The notes: generated by a model not told the origin, from the sequence alone. A stretch of DNA of 64,000 bases from Chelativorans sp. YIM 93263 (GCF_028767125.1 NZ_JAKCWP010000010.1:1-64000); one strand, 5' to 3'; counted from the stretch's first letter, positions 19,085 through 28,040 are shown. Numbers and translations are program-made.

Positions 19085-19915
19085 TTAAGCGAGTTGTCGC
19101 ATACCTTCTGTGATGAATGTCATGCTGTCGGCTATCGTCGAGGCGAGATCGGGCAGACGGTGCACCGCCTCGGAGAACGGTTCGAATGATAGCGGTCCGT
19201 TAAAGCCACCCCTGCGCAAGGCTGCGATCTGGACGATATTGTCGAGCCGGTCCCCCCGGCCGACCAGCACTCTGTCGCCATCGCACATCTGATTTACGCC
19301 GATGGCACTGTCCGTCACTCCGGAAGCGTGTAGGAGCCCCGTCTGCGCTGGAAAAATTGACTCTTCACCGGACAAGAAATGATGGAACGTATCGTGGACG
19401 ATACGGAAGACCGCACTGGCGCCGAGCCCCTCGATTGCCTCGATGGCTTCGGATTTGTAGCGCAGTGAAGACGTGTCAAAGCCAAGCGGTTCCACTAGGC
19501 CGGCAATCCCAGCTTCGGCCAGGATCGGCCGCAGTTCCTTCAAGGCGATACGCAAGTTTGCCTGACGCTCGCCGTTCGCGCTGCCTGTGCCGTCGTTGAC
19601 GGGCACCAGGACCAGCGCCTCCGCCCCGCACGCTTTTGCATAGGCGGCAAGCGCCCGCGCTTCGTTCTCCCGCGCGTCATTCCATTGGTTGAAGCGCTGC
19701 AGCGCGTTGATGGAGACGATACGCAAGCCCCGCGAGGCGGCGGCCTCGGCAATCGCCTCCGGATCGGTCCCGTCGGCAATGGCATTGCCCTGAATGTCGT
19801 TGCGGATTTCAACGCCGGTCGCCCCGACTGCCTTAGCAAGGTCGAAGAAATCGGAGATGGAATGGTTGGGCGCGCACATGTGGTTGAGTGCAAAAGCCGG
19901 CGTACCTGCGGTCAT
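19085..19915 (-). CDS. IolI/MocC-type TIM-barrel isomerase
   Basis: 276 residues from ATG 19915, with GGGGAGG upstream. Xylose-isomerase-like TIM barrel. Metal-ligand positions of IolI are all present: Glu in GLVEPLGF, Asp/His in IVHDTFHHF, His in GLLHASG and Glu in LSFEPFSE. IolI interconverts 2-keto-myo-inositol and 1-keto-D-chiro-inositol; the rhizopine protein MocC is in the same superfamily. It lies between the importer and the LacI gene on the same strand. Inosose isomerase is the best guess. Confidence 0.8.
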   Translation of the reverse strand: MTAGTPAFALNHMCAPNHSISDFFDLAKAVGATGVEIRNDIQGNAIADGTDPEAIAEAAASRGLRIVSINALQRFNQWNDARENEARALAAYAKACGAEALVLVPVNDGTGSANGERQANLRIALKELRPILAEAGIAGLVEPLGFDTSSLRYKSEAIEAIEGLGASAVFRIVHDTFHHFLSGEESIFPAQTGLLHASGVTDSAIGVNQMCDGDRVLVGRGDRLDNIVQIAALRRGGFNGPLSFEPFSEAVHRLPDLASTIADSMTFITEGMRQLA

Positions 19916-20051
19916 GAGAGGCCTCCCCATAGACTTTGATTTTAATCGAAGCATGGCGGGGACCCGCAGGGGCGTCAACGCGAACGTGCGACAAAGCCTA
20001 TCAAGTATGACAGAATTCGTCTCTCAAGAGACTTGTTTCTATCATTCCACA

Positions 20052-21098
20052 TCACAGACTTTCCGGCACATGAATTGTAACCGGCAAGAAAAGCTGTCCC
20101 GACGTCTCGGCCTGCCCGGAACGAACGGAATTGACCATGTGCTCGAGCAATGAGCGACACATGGATTGCAGCGGCGTCGCGAGTATACCCGTAATCAGAT
20201 GCTCCTGCAGGGCAGCAGTCGAATCCGGCGTCAGCTCGTTGACGATAACCGAGGGTCGCATGGCGGATCCGTCTCTCTCAGACATCTCCTCGCGTAGTGC
20301 CATGATCGCACCCTCCATCCCGCCACCGGCTACATAGAAGCCGGCAATGTCGGGGTAGCGATCGAGAAGGTTCAGCGTTGCCTCGTAGGTAAGCCGGCGC
20401 GTATCCAGATTGACCATTGTCTCAAGGATTTCGAACTCCGGCGCATATTCGCGGAAGAAACTGCGGAAACCGGTCTCGCGCAACTCATGGCCGTGCCAGC
20501 GATGGCCGCCGACGAAGAGCGCCACTTTCCCGGGCCGGCGCGCCGTGTGCGCGATGAGCCATGCCGCCGTGCGCCCCACCTTGATATTGTTCAAGCCAAC
20601 ATAGCTTTCCCGCACCCCTTGGGCGAAATCCGACAGGAGCGCAAAGACCGGTTTGCCGTTGACCTTAAGCGCCTCCACGGCCTGCGTGACGCTGTGATGG
20701 TCGACGCTAACGGCTGCAATGGCCTGGGTGCGAGTGGCGAGCGGCTCCAGCTGTGCCACGATTGCGGAGGGGGCCTGCCCCTCCGCAAATGCAATGTGCG
20801 GACGCACCCGCACGTCTCGCACGCCCACCGCGGCCTCCGTCAGCGCCCGCGCCAGCCCCTGATAGAAGGGCTGTGCCTCCTTTTGCAGGAGAAAGCCGAA
20901 GTCCATCACCGGCAGCTCGGCCGTAATGCGCTGGTGAATAAGCGCCGCCGCATGATAGCCGACCGCTTGGGCGGCTTCGTATACGCGCCGCGCCGTCTCC
21001 TCACGCACCCGATGCCGACCGTTCAGCACCCGATCCACGGTGGCAACACTTACTCCGGCCTCGTGGGCCACATCGGCAATTGTCGGGCGCTGGCCCAT
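20052..21098 (-). CDS. LacI-family regulator of the moc-like genes
   Basis: 348 residues. N-terminal LacI HTH (TIADVAHEAGVSVATVDRVLNG, hinge QAVGYHAAAL) and a periplasmic-binding-protein-like effector domain with GLNNIKVGRTAAWLI and FYVAGGGMEG. Divergent from the desaturase gene, with a perfect palindrome 15-30 bp before its own start. It likely controls the mocDEF-like operon, itself, and perhaps the IolI-like gene downstream. The effector is unknown; an O-methyl-inositol or inosose is plausible. Confidence 0.88.
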   Translation of the reverse strand: MGQRPTIADVAHEAGVSVATVDRVLNGRHRVREETARRVYEAAQAVGYHAAALIHQRITAELPVMDFGFLLQKEAQPFYQGLARALTEAAVGVRDVRVRPHIAFAEGQAPSAIVAQLEPLATRTQAIAAVSVDHHSVTQAVEALKVNGKPVFALLSDFAQGVRESYVGLNNIKVGRTAAWLIAHTARRPGKVALFVGGHRWHGHELRETGFRSFFREYAPEFEILETMVNLDTRRLTYEATLNLLDRYPDIAGFYVAGGGMEGAIMALREEMSERDGSAMRPSVIVNELTPDSTAALQEHLITGILATPLQSMCRSLLEHMVNSVRSGQAETSGQLFLPVTIHVPESL

Positions 21099-21112
21099 GC
21101 AGGGTCCCTCTC

Positions 21113-21128
21113 TGATAGTAATCTATCA
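21113..21128. promoter_or_regulatory. Palindromic LacI-type operator
   Basis: TGATAGTAATCTATCA is a perfect inverted repeat (TGATAG/CTATCA, 4-bp centre) in the divergent gap between the LacI gene (start 21098) and the desaturase gene (start 21236). A further TGATAG half site lies at 21147-21152. The flank is AT-rich and promoter-like. Confidence 0.6.
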
Positions 21129-21235
21129 TGAAATAAAATCACATTCTGATAGGAAATGATATAAAAGATTGCATACTTCTTGAGGTGTCTCTTCCCCGCG
21201 CATAGCATGCTGGGCGACTTGGAGGAGGTGTTGAT

Positions 21236-22312
21236 ATGGCCAAACGCGATTACAGCCTTATCGGACCGAACGCCCACCGTGCAGTCGAAACTGGCCTCGC
21301 CTCGGCGGAATGGTATCATACGGACGTCTCACGCAAGGAGATGAAGGCGCTGATGAGGCGCAGCGATGGTCCAGCCATCCGCGACACGGTTATCTGGCTC
21401 GGCTCGATGATCGTACTGGCCGGTACGGCCGTCTGGCTGTGGCCGTCGCTTTGGTCTGCCCCCTTCTTCCTCGCCTACGGCGTACTCTACGGTTCGGCCG
21501 GCGACTCGCGCTGGCACGAATGCGGCCACGGCACTGCCTTCAAGACACGCTGGATGAACGATGCGGTCTACCAGATCGCATCGTTCTTCATGATGCGCAA
21601 TCCCGTCACCTGGCGCTGGAGCCACGCGCGGCATCACACCGACACGATCATCGTCGGGCGCGATCCGGAGATCGCCGTCATGCGCCCGCCGGATCTGCTG
21701 CGCCTGACACTCAACTTTTTCGGCATTCTCGATGTCTGGCACGCCATGGTCGACATGGTGCGCAATGCGGCCGGCGTCGTCAGTGCGGAGGAGAAGACTT
21801 TCATCCCCGAGCAGGAGCAATCGAAGGCGATCTTCGTGGCCCGCATCTGGGTGACCATCTATGTCGCCACGGGGGCGACCGCCGTCTACACCGGTTCTAT
21901 CCTGCCGTTCCTCATCATCGGCGGTCCGCGCCTTTACGGCGCCTGGCATCATGTGATGACGGGGCTTCTGCAACACGGCGGGCTTGCCGAGGACGTGACC
22001 GATCATCGGCTCAACAGCCGCACGGTCTACATGAACCCGGTCAGCCGCTTCATCTACTGGAACATGAACTATCACGTGGAGCACCACATGTTCCCGATGG
22101 TGCCCTATCACGCGCTGCCCAGGCTGCATGAAATGATCAGGCATGACCTGCCGGCGCCGAGTATGTCGATCCTCGATGGTTACCGGGAGATGCTGCCTGC
22201 CTTCCTGCGCCAGCTTCGCTACGAGGATTACTTCATCAAACGTGAACTGCCCCCGACAGCAAGGCCCTACCGGGCCGAGTTCCACGATGTGGCGCCTGAG
22301 GCGGCCGAATAG
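21236..22312 (+). CDS. MocD-like membrane di-iron oxygenase (fatty-acid-desaturase superfamily)
   Basis: 358 residues, with GGAGGAGGT before ATG. The three histidine boxes of the FA-desaturase/hydroxylase superfamily are HECGH (94-98), HARHH (130-134) and HVEHH (~280). Hydrophobic segments fall at ~50-85 and ~200-225. Followed at once by a Rieske ferredoxin and a ferredoxin reductase, i.e. a complete three-part oxygenase. In rhizobia mocD-mocE-mocF is this trio and is linked to demethylation of 3-O-methyl-scyllo-inosamine. Here the inositol genes around it make an O-methyl cyclitol the likely substrate; that is inference. Confidence 0.85.
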   Translation: MAKRDYSLIGPNAHRAVETGLASAEWYHTDVSRKEMKALMRRSDGPAIRDTVIWLGSMIVLAGTAVWLWPSLWSAPFFLAYGVLYGSAGDSRWHECGHGTAFKTRWMNDAVYQIASFFMMRNPVTWRWSHARHHTDTIIVGRDPEIAVMRPPDLLRLTLNFFGILDVWHAMVDMVRNAAGVVSAEEKTFIPEQEQSKAIFVARIWVTIYVATGATAVYTGSILPFLIIGGPRLYGAWHHVMTGLLQHGGLAEDVTDHRLNSRTVYMNPVSRFIYWNMNYHVEHHMFPMVPYHALPRLHEMIRHDLPAPSMSILDGYREMLPAFLRQLRYEDYFIKRELPPTARPYRAEFHDVAPEAAE

Positions 22313-22338
22313 AAACAAAAACCAAGGGGAGGCAAGAC

Positions 22339-22653
22339 ATGTCCCAATGGGTGGATGCATGCGCCGTCGACGATGTGGAGGAGGAGGATCTCATCCGCTT
22401 TGACCATGACGGCAAGGTCTTTGCAGTCTATCGCAGCCCGAATGACGAGTTCTTCGCGACCGATGGCATCTGCACGCACGAGCATGCGTTTCTCGCCGAC
22501 GGGCTGGTGATGGACTACATCATCGAATGTCCCAAGCATAACGGCCGCTTCGACTACCGCACCGGCGAGGCCCAGGGCGCGCCCGTCTGCGTCAACCTGA
22601 AGACCTATCCGGTCAAAGTCGAGGACGACCGCGTCTTCATCGACGTGGCGTGA
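22339..22653 (+). CDS. MocE-like Rieske [2Fe-2S] ferredoxin
   Basis: 104 residues. Rieske ligands C45-x-H47 (CTHEH) and C64-x2-H67 (CPKHNGRFD) are intact. AGGGGAGG precedes ATG 22339, 26 bp after the desaturase stop. It would carry electrons from the following reductase to the di-iron oxygenase. Soluble, cytoplasmic. Confidence 0.93.
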   Translation: MSQWVDACAVDDVEEEDLIRFDHDGKVFAVYRSPNDEFFATDGICTHEHAFLADGLVMDYIIECPKHNGRFDYRTGEAQGAPVCVNLKTYPVKVEDDRVFIDVA

Positions 22654-23849
22654 GCGCCATGGGCGATATCCTCATCATCGGCGCCGGCGAATGCGGAGTG
22701 CGCGCTGCCTTCGCCCTGCGCGAGACCGGCCACGAGGGCGGCATCCGGCTCATCGGCGAGGAGCCGCATCTGCCCTATGAGCGCCCGCCCCTTTCAAAGA
22801 CGGCTTCGACAACTCCGAAGCTCATCGCAGAAGAGGCCCGCTACGGTGAGGCGGACATCGAGCTCATGCGTGGCAGCCGCGTCGAAAGCATCGACCGTGC
22901 TGGCAAGCGCGTGCGGCTGTCGACGGGCGAAACCTTTTCCTACGACAAGCTTCTGATCGCCACCGGCGCCCGCGCGCGCCGTCCCCTCGGCATGGAGGCC
23001 GCATTCACTCTGCGCAGTCTGGACGACGCGCGAGCCATACTCGGCGCGGTCCGGCCAGGCGTCAGGCTTACGATCATTGGCGGCGGCTTCATCGGGCTGG
23101 AGCTTGCCGCCACCGCTCGCAAGTTGAGAGTCGGGGTCACCGTGGTGGAGGCGGCAGACCGGTTGATGGCGCGCATCGTGCCGGCGGAGATCGCCGAAAC
23201 GGTCGCTGAGCGGCATCGGGCCGAGGGTGTCGAATTGATCCTCGGCGCAGGTGTGACCGCGGTGCGGCCCGACGGTCTCACGCTCGCCGACGGGCGCGAG
23301 ATCGAGGCTCACATGGTGGTGGCCGGTGTCGGCGCGGAGCCGGAGACGCAGCTTGCGGCAGAAGCCGGGCTCGAGGTGGCCAACGGCATCGTTGTCGATG
23401 GCCGGCTAGCCACGAGTGACCCGCACATCTTCGCCGCCGGCGACTGCTGCTCTTTTCCTTACAATGGAGAGCGCGTGAGGCTTGAAAGCTGGCGCTGCGC
23501 CCAGGACCAAGGGACGCACGCCGCGCATACGATGCTGGGCAGAAAGGACCGTTACACCCGCGTGCCGTGGTTCTGGTCCGATCAGTACGATCTCACGCTG
23601 CAGGTGGCCGGCATTCCCGATCCGTCGCTCGGTCATGTGCGCCGCACTCTCGACGACGCCTTCATCCTGTTCCAGTTCGGAGCGGACGGACGTCTCGTCT
23701 CGGCCAGCGGCGTCGGCATCGGCAATGCCGTGGCCAAGAACATCCGCCTTGCCGAAATGATGATGGAAAAGGGCATCAGGCCGGATCCCGCGCAGCTCGC
23801 CGACCCGGCAGTCAATCTGAAAAAGCTTTTGAAGGGGATACCGGCATGA
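22650..23849 (+). CDS. MocF-like FAD-dependent ferredoxin reductase
   Basis: 399 residues, with an FAD-binding motif (IIGAGECGVRAAFALRE), an NAD-binding motif (IIGGGFIGLELAATARK), a second FAD motif (HIFAAGDCC) and the C-terminal reductase domain (VPWFWSDQYDLTLQVAG). This is the rubredoxin/ferredoxin reductase family. GTG 22650 overlaps the Rieske stop (GTGA); ATG 22659 is an alternative start. Electron donor for the MocE-like protein. Confidence 0.93.
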   Translation: MSAMGDILIIGAGECGVRAAFALRETGHEGGIRLIGEEPHLPYERPPLSKTASTTPKLIAEEARYGEADIELMRGSRVESIDRAGKRVRLSTGETFSYDKLLIATGARARRPLGMEAAFTLRSLDDARAILGAVRPGVRLTIIGGGFIGLELAATARKLRVGVTVVEAADRLMARIVPAEIAETVAERHRAEGVELILGAGVTAVRPDGLTLADGREIEAHMVVAGVGAEPETQLAAEAGLEVANGIVVDGRLATSDPHIFAAGDCCSFPYNGERVRLESWRCAQDQGTHAAHTMLGRKDRYTRVPWFWSDQYDLTLQVAGIPDPSLGHVRRTLDDAFILFQFGADGRLVSASGVGIGNAVAKNIRLAEMMMEKGIRPDPAQLADPAVNLKKLLKGIPA

Positions 23850-24652
23850 AGCGGCCGAACCGGATGACAGTTGCGGATCTGCGCGCGCTGAAGGGCAAGC
23901 GCCAGCTTGTCATGTTGCGTGTGGAAACGCTTGAGGAAGCCGAGGCCGCCGAGCGTGCCCGCATCGATATGGTCTCCGTGCCGCCAGCGTTGATCCTCGA
24001 CTCCGCTTTCCGCGACGCCGCTCCCACCGTCTTTGCCATTCCCGGCGACAACTTCTTCGAGATCGGCACGCCAGACGATTTCATCCACTGGGCATTCCCG
24101 CTCTACAAGGCGGGCGCGGACGCCATCTATTGCTCGGCCGGCACAGGCACCATCCGCCGGCTTGCCGGAGAAGGCATCCCCGTGTGCGGCCACGTCGGCC
24201 TCATCCCCTCCAAGGCCACATGGACGGGCGGCTTCAAGGCGGTCGGCAAGACGCTAGAGACTGCGCAGCTCGTCTGGCGCCAAGTCAAAGCGCTGGAGGA
24301 AGGCGGCGCCTTTGCGGCGGAAATCGAGGTGGTGCCCGAGGCCATCGCCACGGAAATCGCAAGCCGCACGTCGCTTTTCATGATCTCCATGGGCGCGGGT
24401 GCGGGCTGCGATGCGCAATACCTATTCTCCGGCGACGTGCTCGGCGCCAATACCGGGCACGTGCCGCGACACGCCAAAACCTACCGCAACTTCGCGGCCG
24501 AATACGCCCGGCTGCAGGAGGAGCGCGTCAACGCCTACCGCGAATTCGCCGAAGACGTACGCTCCGGCGGCTATCCGCAGGCCGGACACAAGGTAGAGGC
24601 GGAAGCTGAAGTGCTCGCCAGTTTCCGCGATTGGTGCCGCCACAACACTTGA
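23846..24652 (+). CDS. Divergent PanB (ketopantoate hydroxymethyltransferase) paralogue
   Basis: 268 residues, PanB-like along the full length: IPVCGHVGLIPSKATWTGGF, EVVPEAIATEIA, MGAGAGCDAQYLFSGDVLG, TGHVPRHAK. The family glutamate base is kept (E161), but the Mg-binding Asp of VGDS is Val (V45) and the Glu of KIEGG is Ser (S97) by eye alignment. ATG 23846 overlaps the reductase stop (ATGA), so it is translationally coupled to the oxygenase operon. PanB uses methylene-tetrahydrofolate, so one idea is C1 or aldol chemistry linked to demethylation. It is unlikely to be the pantothenate enzyme. Confidence 0.8.
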   Translation: MKRPNRMTVADLRALKGKRQLVMLRVETLEEAEAAERARIDMVSVPPALILDSAFRDAAPTVFAIPGDNFFEIGTPDDFIHWAFPLYKAGADAIYCSAGTGTIRRLAGEGIPVCGHVGLIPSKATWTGGFKAVGKTLETAQLVWRQVKALEEGGAFAAEIEVVPEAIATEIASRTSLFMISMGAGAGCDAQYLFSGDVLGANTGHVPRHAKTYRNFAAEYARLQEERVNAYREFAEDVRSGGYPQAGHKVEAEAEVLASFRDWCRHNT

Positions 24653-24899
24653 GCGTTTCCGAATCCGTTCGGAGACAGGGCTTTCCAGGCTGGGCCAAAT
24701 CGCTGTATCGCCCTTCCTCGCACGATTCTTTCAAAAATCGGCGGCTTGTTTACCAACTGGACATGCCGCCCTCCTTATACGAGTCGATATCGACCCTCAA
24801 GCACCGACGATGCCCGCATGGTTAACCAACTTACAAAGAAGCATTCAGGACGCGAGGTGAAGAGTCGCGCGGATGTCTCTGGTGGAATAGCTTTGGTCA

Positions 24900-26186
24900 A
24901 TGGCCCTTCATAACCCCCATCTCGTCCCGGAAAGCCCTTCCGGTCGAGTTCTGCTGATTGGCGATGACATGCGCGCGTTCCTCGCGACTGTTCGCTCACT
25001 CGGCAAAGCCGGCCTTGAGATCGACGTTGCGCCGTTCGACTGGAAATCGCCGGCTTTGCACTCGCGCTACATCAGCAACATTCATTACTTGCCGCATCCT
25101 TCCCAGGATCCCCGCCGGTGGGCCGAGGAAACTGCGGAAATCGTCAAGCGCCGAGGCTATGACCTGATCGTTCCGATGTGCGAGCGCTCTCTCTTGCCGT
25201 TGGTGAAGTATGAGGACCTGTTCGAACCCGGGCAGATTGCTCATCCGGGGCGACAGGCGCTTGCTGCCTTCATTGACAAGGCCGAAACCAAATCGCTTGC
25301 TCTTGCATGCAACGTGCCCGTTGCGCCCGGCCGTTTGCTGCGTACGAGCGACAATGCCGACAACCTGATCGACGAGTTCGATCTGCCCATCGTCATCAAG
25401 AATACGGCATCCTATCGCATCGAGTCACTCGACTACCGCAGCAAGGTCTCCATTGCCCGCAAGCCCGAGCAGCTTAGCGCAGCCCTTGCGGACCTGGATC
25501 CGGCCGAGCCTCACCTCGTCGAGGGTTACTTCCCACCTTCCGGCAAAGGACAGGGCGTTGGTGTGTCGGTGCTGGCCAGTAAAGGGACTGTGCTGATTGC
25601 TTTCCAACATGCCAGACTGCTGGAGCCGGCCGGCGGAGGCGGAAGTTCGATACGCATCAGCGAACAGCTCGATCCACAGCTGTTGGAGGCCTGCCGCAGT
25701 TTGGCCCAACGAACCGTGCTGAATGGTGTTGCGATGTTCGAATTCAGGCGCGATCGGGTAACGGGCGAGGCCATACTGGTGGAGGTCAACCCCAGATTCT
25801 GGGGTTCGCTGCCCCTGGCCATATTTGCCGGCGTGGATTTCCCGTGCATGCTCTACGAGATGCTGGTTAAAGGCAAACAGCCCAAACAGCCGGATTACCG
25901 TATCGGTTGCCAGGCACAAAATCTCGTCAACAGCGTCTACGATCATCTGTTCAGGAGCGAAGGGCGTCGCTGGAAAGGCATCTGGTCAAGTTTCACCGAT
26001 ATCGGCATGGCAGCCTTGAAAGGGGTGGGGCTGGGACCGCGGAATCTTTGCTTTGACAGCTTCGACCGGAAGGACTTCGCACCCGGCTTCCGAGAAATCA
26101 CCGCTCTCCCCCGGGTCCTGGTCGGCCGCATCAATCAACGCAAGCAGAAGCTACCGGAAAGCCGGAATGTCACCCCTCAGAGTTGA
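24900..26186 (+). CDS. ATP-grasp superfamily ligase
   Basis: 428 residues. An N-terminal pre-ATP-grasp Rossmann-like part (GRVLLIGDDMRAFLATVRSLG) and an ATP-grasp fold ~130-330 with IVIKNTAS, LVEGYFPP, GVGVSVLAS and the C-terminal metal/ATP motif ILVEVNPRFWGSLPLA. Such proteins ligate a carboxylate to an amine or similar nucleophile. The C-terminal ~80 residues are basic. The stop overlaps the flippase start by 20 bp, so the two form one unit, perhaps for modifying a surface glycan or lipid. Substrate unknown. Confidence 0.8.
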   Translation: MALHNPHLVPESPSGRVLLIGDDMRAFLATVRSLGKAGLEIDVAPFDWKSPALHSRYISNIHYLPHPSQDPRRWAEETAEIVKRRGYDLIVPMCERSLLPLVKYEDLFEPGQIAHPGRQALAAFIDKAETKSLALACNVPVAPGRLLRTSDNADNLIDEFDLPIVIKNTASYRIESLDYRSKVSIARKPEQLSAALADLDPAEPHLVEGYFPPSGKGQGVGVSVLASKGTVLIAFQHARLLEPAGGGGSSIRISEQLDPQLLEACRSLAQRTVLNGVAMFEFRRDRVTGEAILVEVNPRFWGSLPLAIFAGVDFPCMLYEMLVKGKQPKQPDYRIGCQAQNLVNSVYDHLFRSEGRRWKGIWSSFTDIGMAALKGVGLGPRNLCFDSFDRKDFAPGFREITALPRVLVGRINQRKQKLPESRNVTPQS

Positions 26187-27561
26187 GGCTGACAAGCCGG
26201 ACAAGCCACCGGCCAAGCCAACCGCTTTCGCAAGTGCGGCGAAGCATGTGCGAAAGCTTTTCGCGCGCTTGAGCGATGCCAACTCCGTGGCTGCTTTTGT
26301 CACGCTGGCGGTCCGAACGGGCGGAGCCGGCGTCGGATTTCTCAGTCACATCTTTTTCGCCAGGTTGCTCGGCACTCAGGGTTACGGGCTGTTCTCCTTC
26401 GCCTGGACCTGGGTCATCATCCTGGGGACCTTGTCGCATCTGGGTCTGAGCACATCGGCGACGCGTTTCGTCGCGCAGTATGTTGAGAAGCACCGATTGC
26501 GCCGCGCACAAAGCTTTACGCGCTTCGCCAGCATTTTTGTCTTCCTGTTCGGCTGTCTGGTGGCTGCGGCCTTCATGGCGGTCACGGCCCTGGTCATCGG
26601 GGAGTGGTATGCCTCGCCGGACTTTGCGCCCCTCGTCGTCGCGGCAGCATGTATCCCCGTCTTTGCCATGGGTGAAATGCTCAGGGGCGTGGCCCGCGGC
26701 TTTGGTTGGAATGTGCTTGCCTATTCGCCAAGCTTTCTGGAGCGCCCCCTGGTCATTATCACGCTCACCCTTCTAGTGGTCGTGGCAGGTGTTACGGTGC
26801 GACCGGAAACCTTGATGATCATCTCTCTGGTAGCATTGCTTACGACTCTCGGTCTCCAGTGGCTGCGTATCGCGCGCCGCACCAAAGATACGTCGACGGG
26901 TCGGATGCACACCACCCACGGCCGCTATTGGCTTGCAACGTCGGCCCCTCTCGTCTTCGTGGATGCCTATTACCTCATTATTTCACATACCGATATCGTC
27001 ATCCTGAAGGCCTTCGTCTCAGATGCCGAAATCGCGGTCTATTTCGCGGCCGCCAAGATCGCCGCACTTGTTTTCTTCTTTCAAATGGCGGCAGGTTCGG
27101 CCGCCGCCAGGCCGTTCGCTCAGGCTCATACCAACGGAGACAATGGAAGGATTGCCGATCTCTCGCGTCAGTTCGCGTTGTGGAGCTTTTTGCCAACCCT
27201 GGCATGTGCCATCTTTCTTGTTGTCCTGGGAAAGCAGGTTTTGCACCTGTTTGGACCCGACTTCACCAGCGGCTATCCTGTGCTGGTCATCCTGTTGTCC
27301 GGCCTTGTCGTCCAGGCTGCCATCGGTCCGGTTCGCTTCGCCATGGCCATGACCGGATTGCAGAAGTCCCTCTCGGTGGTAATGGCTGTGTCGGCGCTGG
27401 CCAACATAGCGATGAATGTGGTCCTGATCCCGCGGCTGGGCGCTATCGGCGCTGCGGTCGCAACGGCGATCTCGACAGTCGGTTTCAGCATTACGCTGGC
27501 CGTCATCGTTCGCGCGCGCCTCGGCTTTTGGCCATGGATTTTTGCCAAAAGGCGAGGATGA
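26167..27561 (+). CDS. Polysaccharide/lipid flippase (Wzx/MATE-like)
   Basis: 464 residues with roughly 12-14 membrane helices and polysaccharide-biosynthesis features (FARLLGTQGYGLFSFAWTW, LGLSTSATRFVAQYVEKHRLRRA, NIAMNVVLIPRLGAIGAAVATA). ATG 26167 (GGAAAG upstream) lies within the ATP-grasp gene, and the protein starts with a short Pro/Lys-rich cytoplasmic tail. It probably flips a lipid-linked precursor across the inner membrane. No glycosyltransferases are adjacent. Confidence 0.85.
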   Translation: MSPLRVEADKPDKPPAKPTAFASAAKHVRKLFARLSDANSVAAFVTLAVRTGGAGVGFLSHIFFARLLGTQGYGLFSFAWTWVIILGTLSHLGLSTSATRFVAQYVEKHRLRRAQSFTRFASIFVFLFGCLVAAAFMAVTALVIGEWYASPDFAPLVVAAACIPVFAMGEMLRGVARGFGWNVLAYSPSFLERPLVIITLTLLVVVAGVTVRPETLMIISLVALLTTLGLQWLRIARRTKDTSTGRMHTTHGRYWLATSAPLVFVDAYYLIISHTDIVILKAFVSDAEIAVYFAAAKIAALVFFFQMAAGSAAARPFAQAHTNGDNGRIADLSRQFALWSFLPTLACAIFLVVLGKQVLHLFGPDFTSGYPVLVILLSGLVVQAAIGPVRFAMAMTGLQKSLSVVMAVSALANIAMNVVLIPRLGAIGAAVATAISTVGFSITLAVIVRARLGFWPWIFAKRRG

Positions 27562-27614
27562 GGACGTATTTATAATCCCTGCGGGGTGGGGCGCAGCAAG
27601 AGGCCGGATGATCA

Positions 27615-28040
27615 ATGTTCAGCCATGTGATGATCGGTGCGAACGACTTGGGGAGGATGGTCGCGTTCTACGATGCGGTGCTAGCTCGCATCGGATTGGA
27701 CCGGACAACTTCTCTTCAATCCGTTAGCCCTGCCGGCGTCATATGGCAGAAAGATCGGCAGCGATGGCCGCAGTTTGCCCTTCGCGCGCCGCTTAATGGC
27801 AAGCCCGCCTCAGCGGGAAACGGGGTGCAGGTAAGCTTCATGTGCAGCTCGCCCGAGGCGGTAGATGCCGCATGGCGAACGGCACTCGCGAACGGCGGAT
27901 CAGATGAGGGCGGGCCTGGCGATCGCCCGATCTACAGCGATGATTTTTATGCTGCTTATGTCCGCGATCCCGAGGGCAACAAGCTCTGTTTTCTCTATTG
28001 CGCGGCGTTCTCCGATATTCCCCCAAGCGAGACTGCTTGA
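27615..28040 (+). CDS. VOC (glyoxalase/bleomycin-resistance) family protein
   Basis: 141 residues with paired beta-alpha-beta-beta-beta units: FSHVMIGANDLGRMVAFYDAVL at the N-terminus and AAYVRDPEGNKLCFLYC near the C-terminus, carrying the usual metal-site positions. Role unknown (dioxygenase-, isomerase- or detoxification-like). Starts 54 bp after the flippase and is convergent with the mutarotase gene. Confidence 0.88.
   Translation: MFSHVMIGANDLGRMVAFYDAVLARIGLDRTTSLQSVSPAGVIWQKDRQRWPQFALRAPLNGKPASAGNGVQVSFMCSSPEAVDAAWRTALANGGSDEGGPGDRPIYSDDFYAAYVRDPEGNKLCFLYCAAFSDIPPSETA

Noticed and set aside
24658-24673. Hairpin TCCGAA/TTCGGA after the PanB-like gene
   Set aside because: Six-base stem without a T-tract; too weak to call a terminator.
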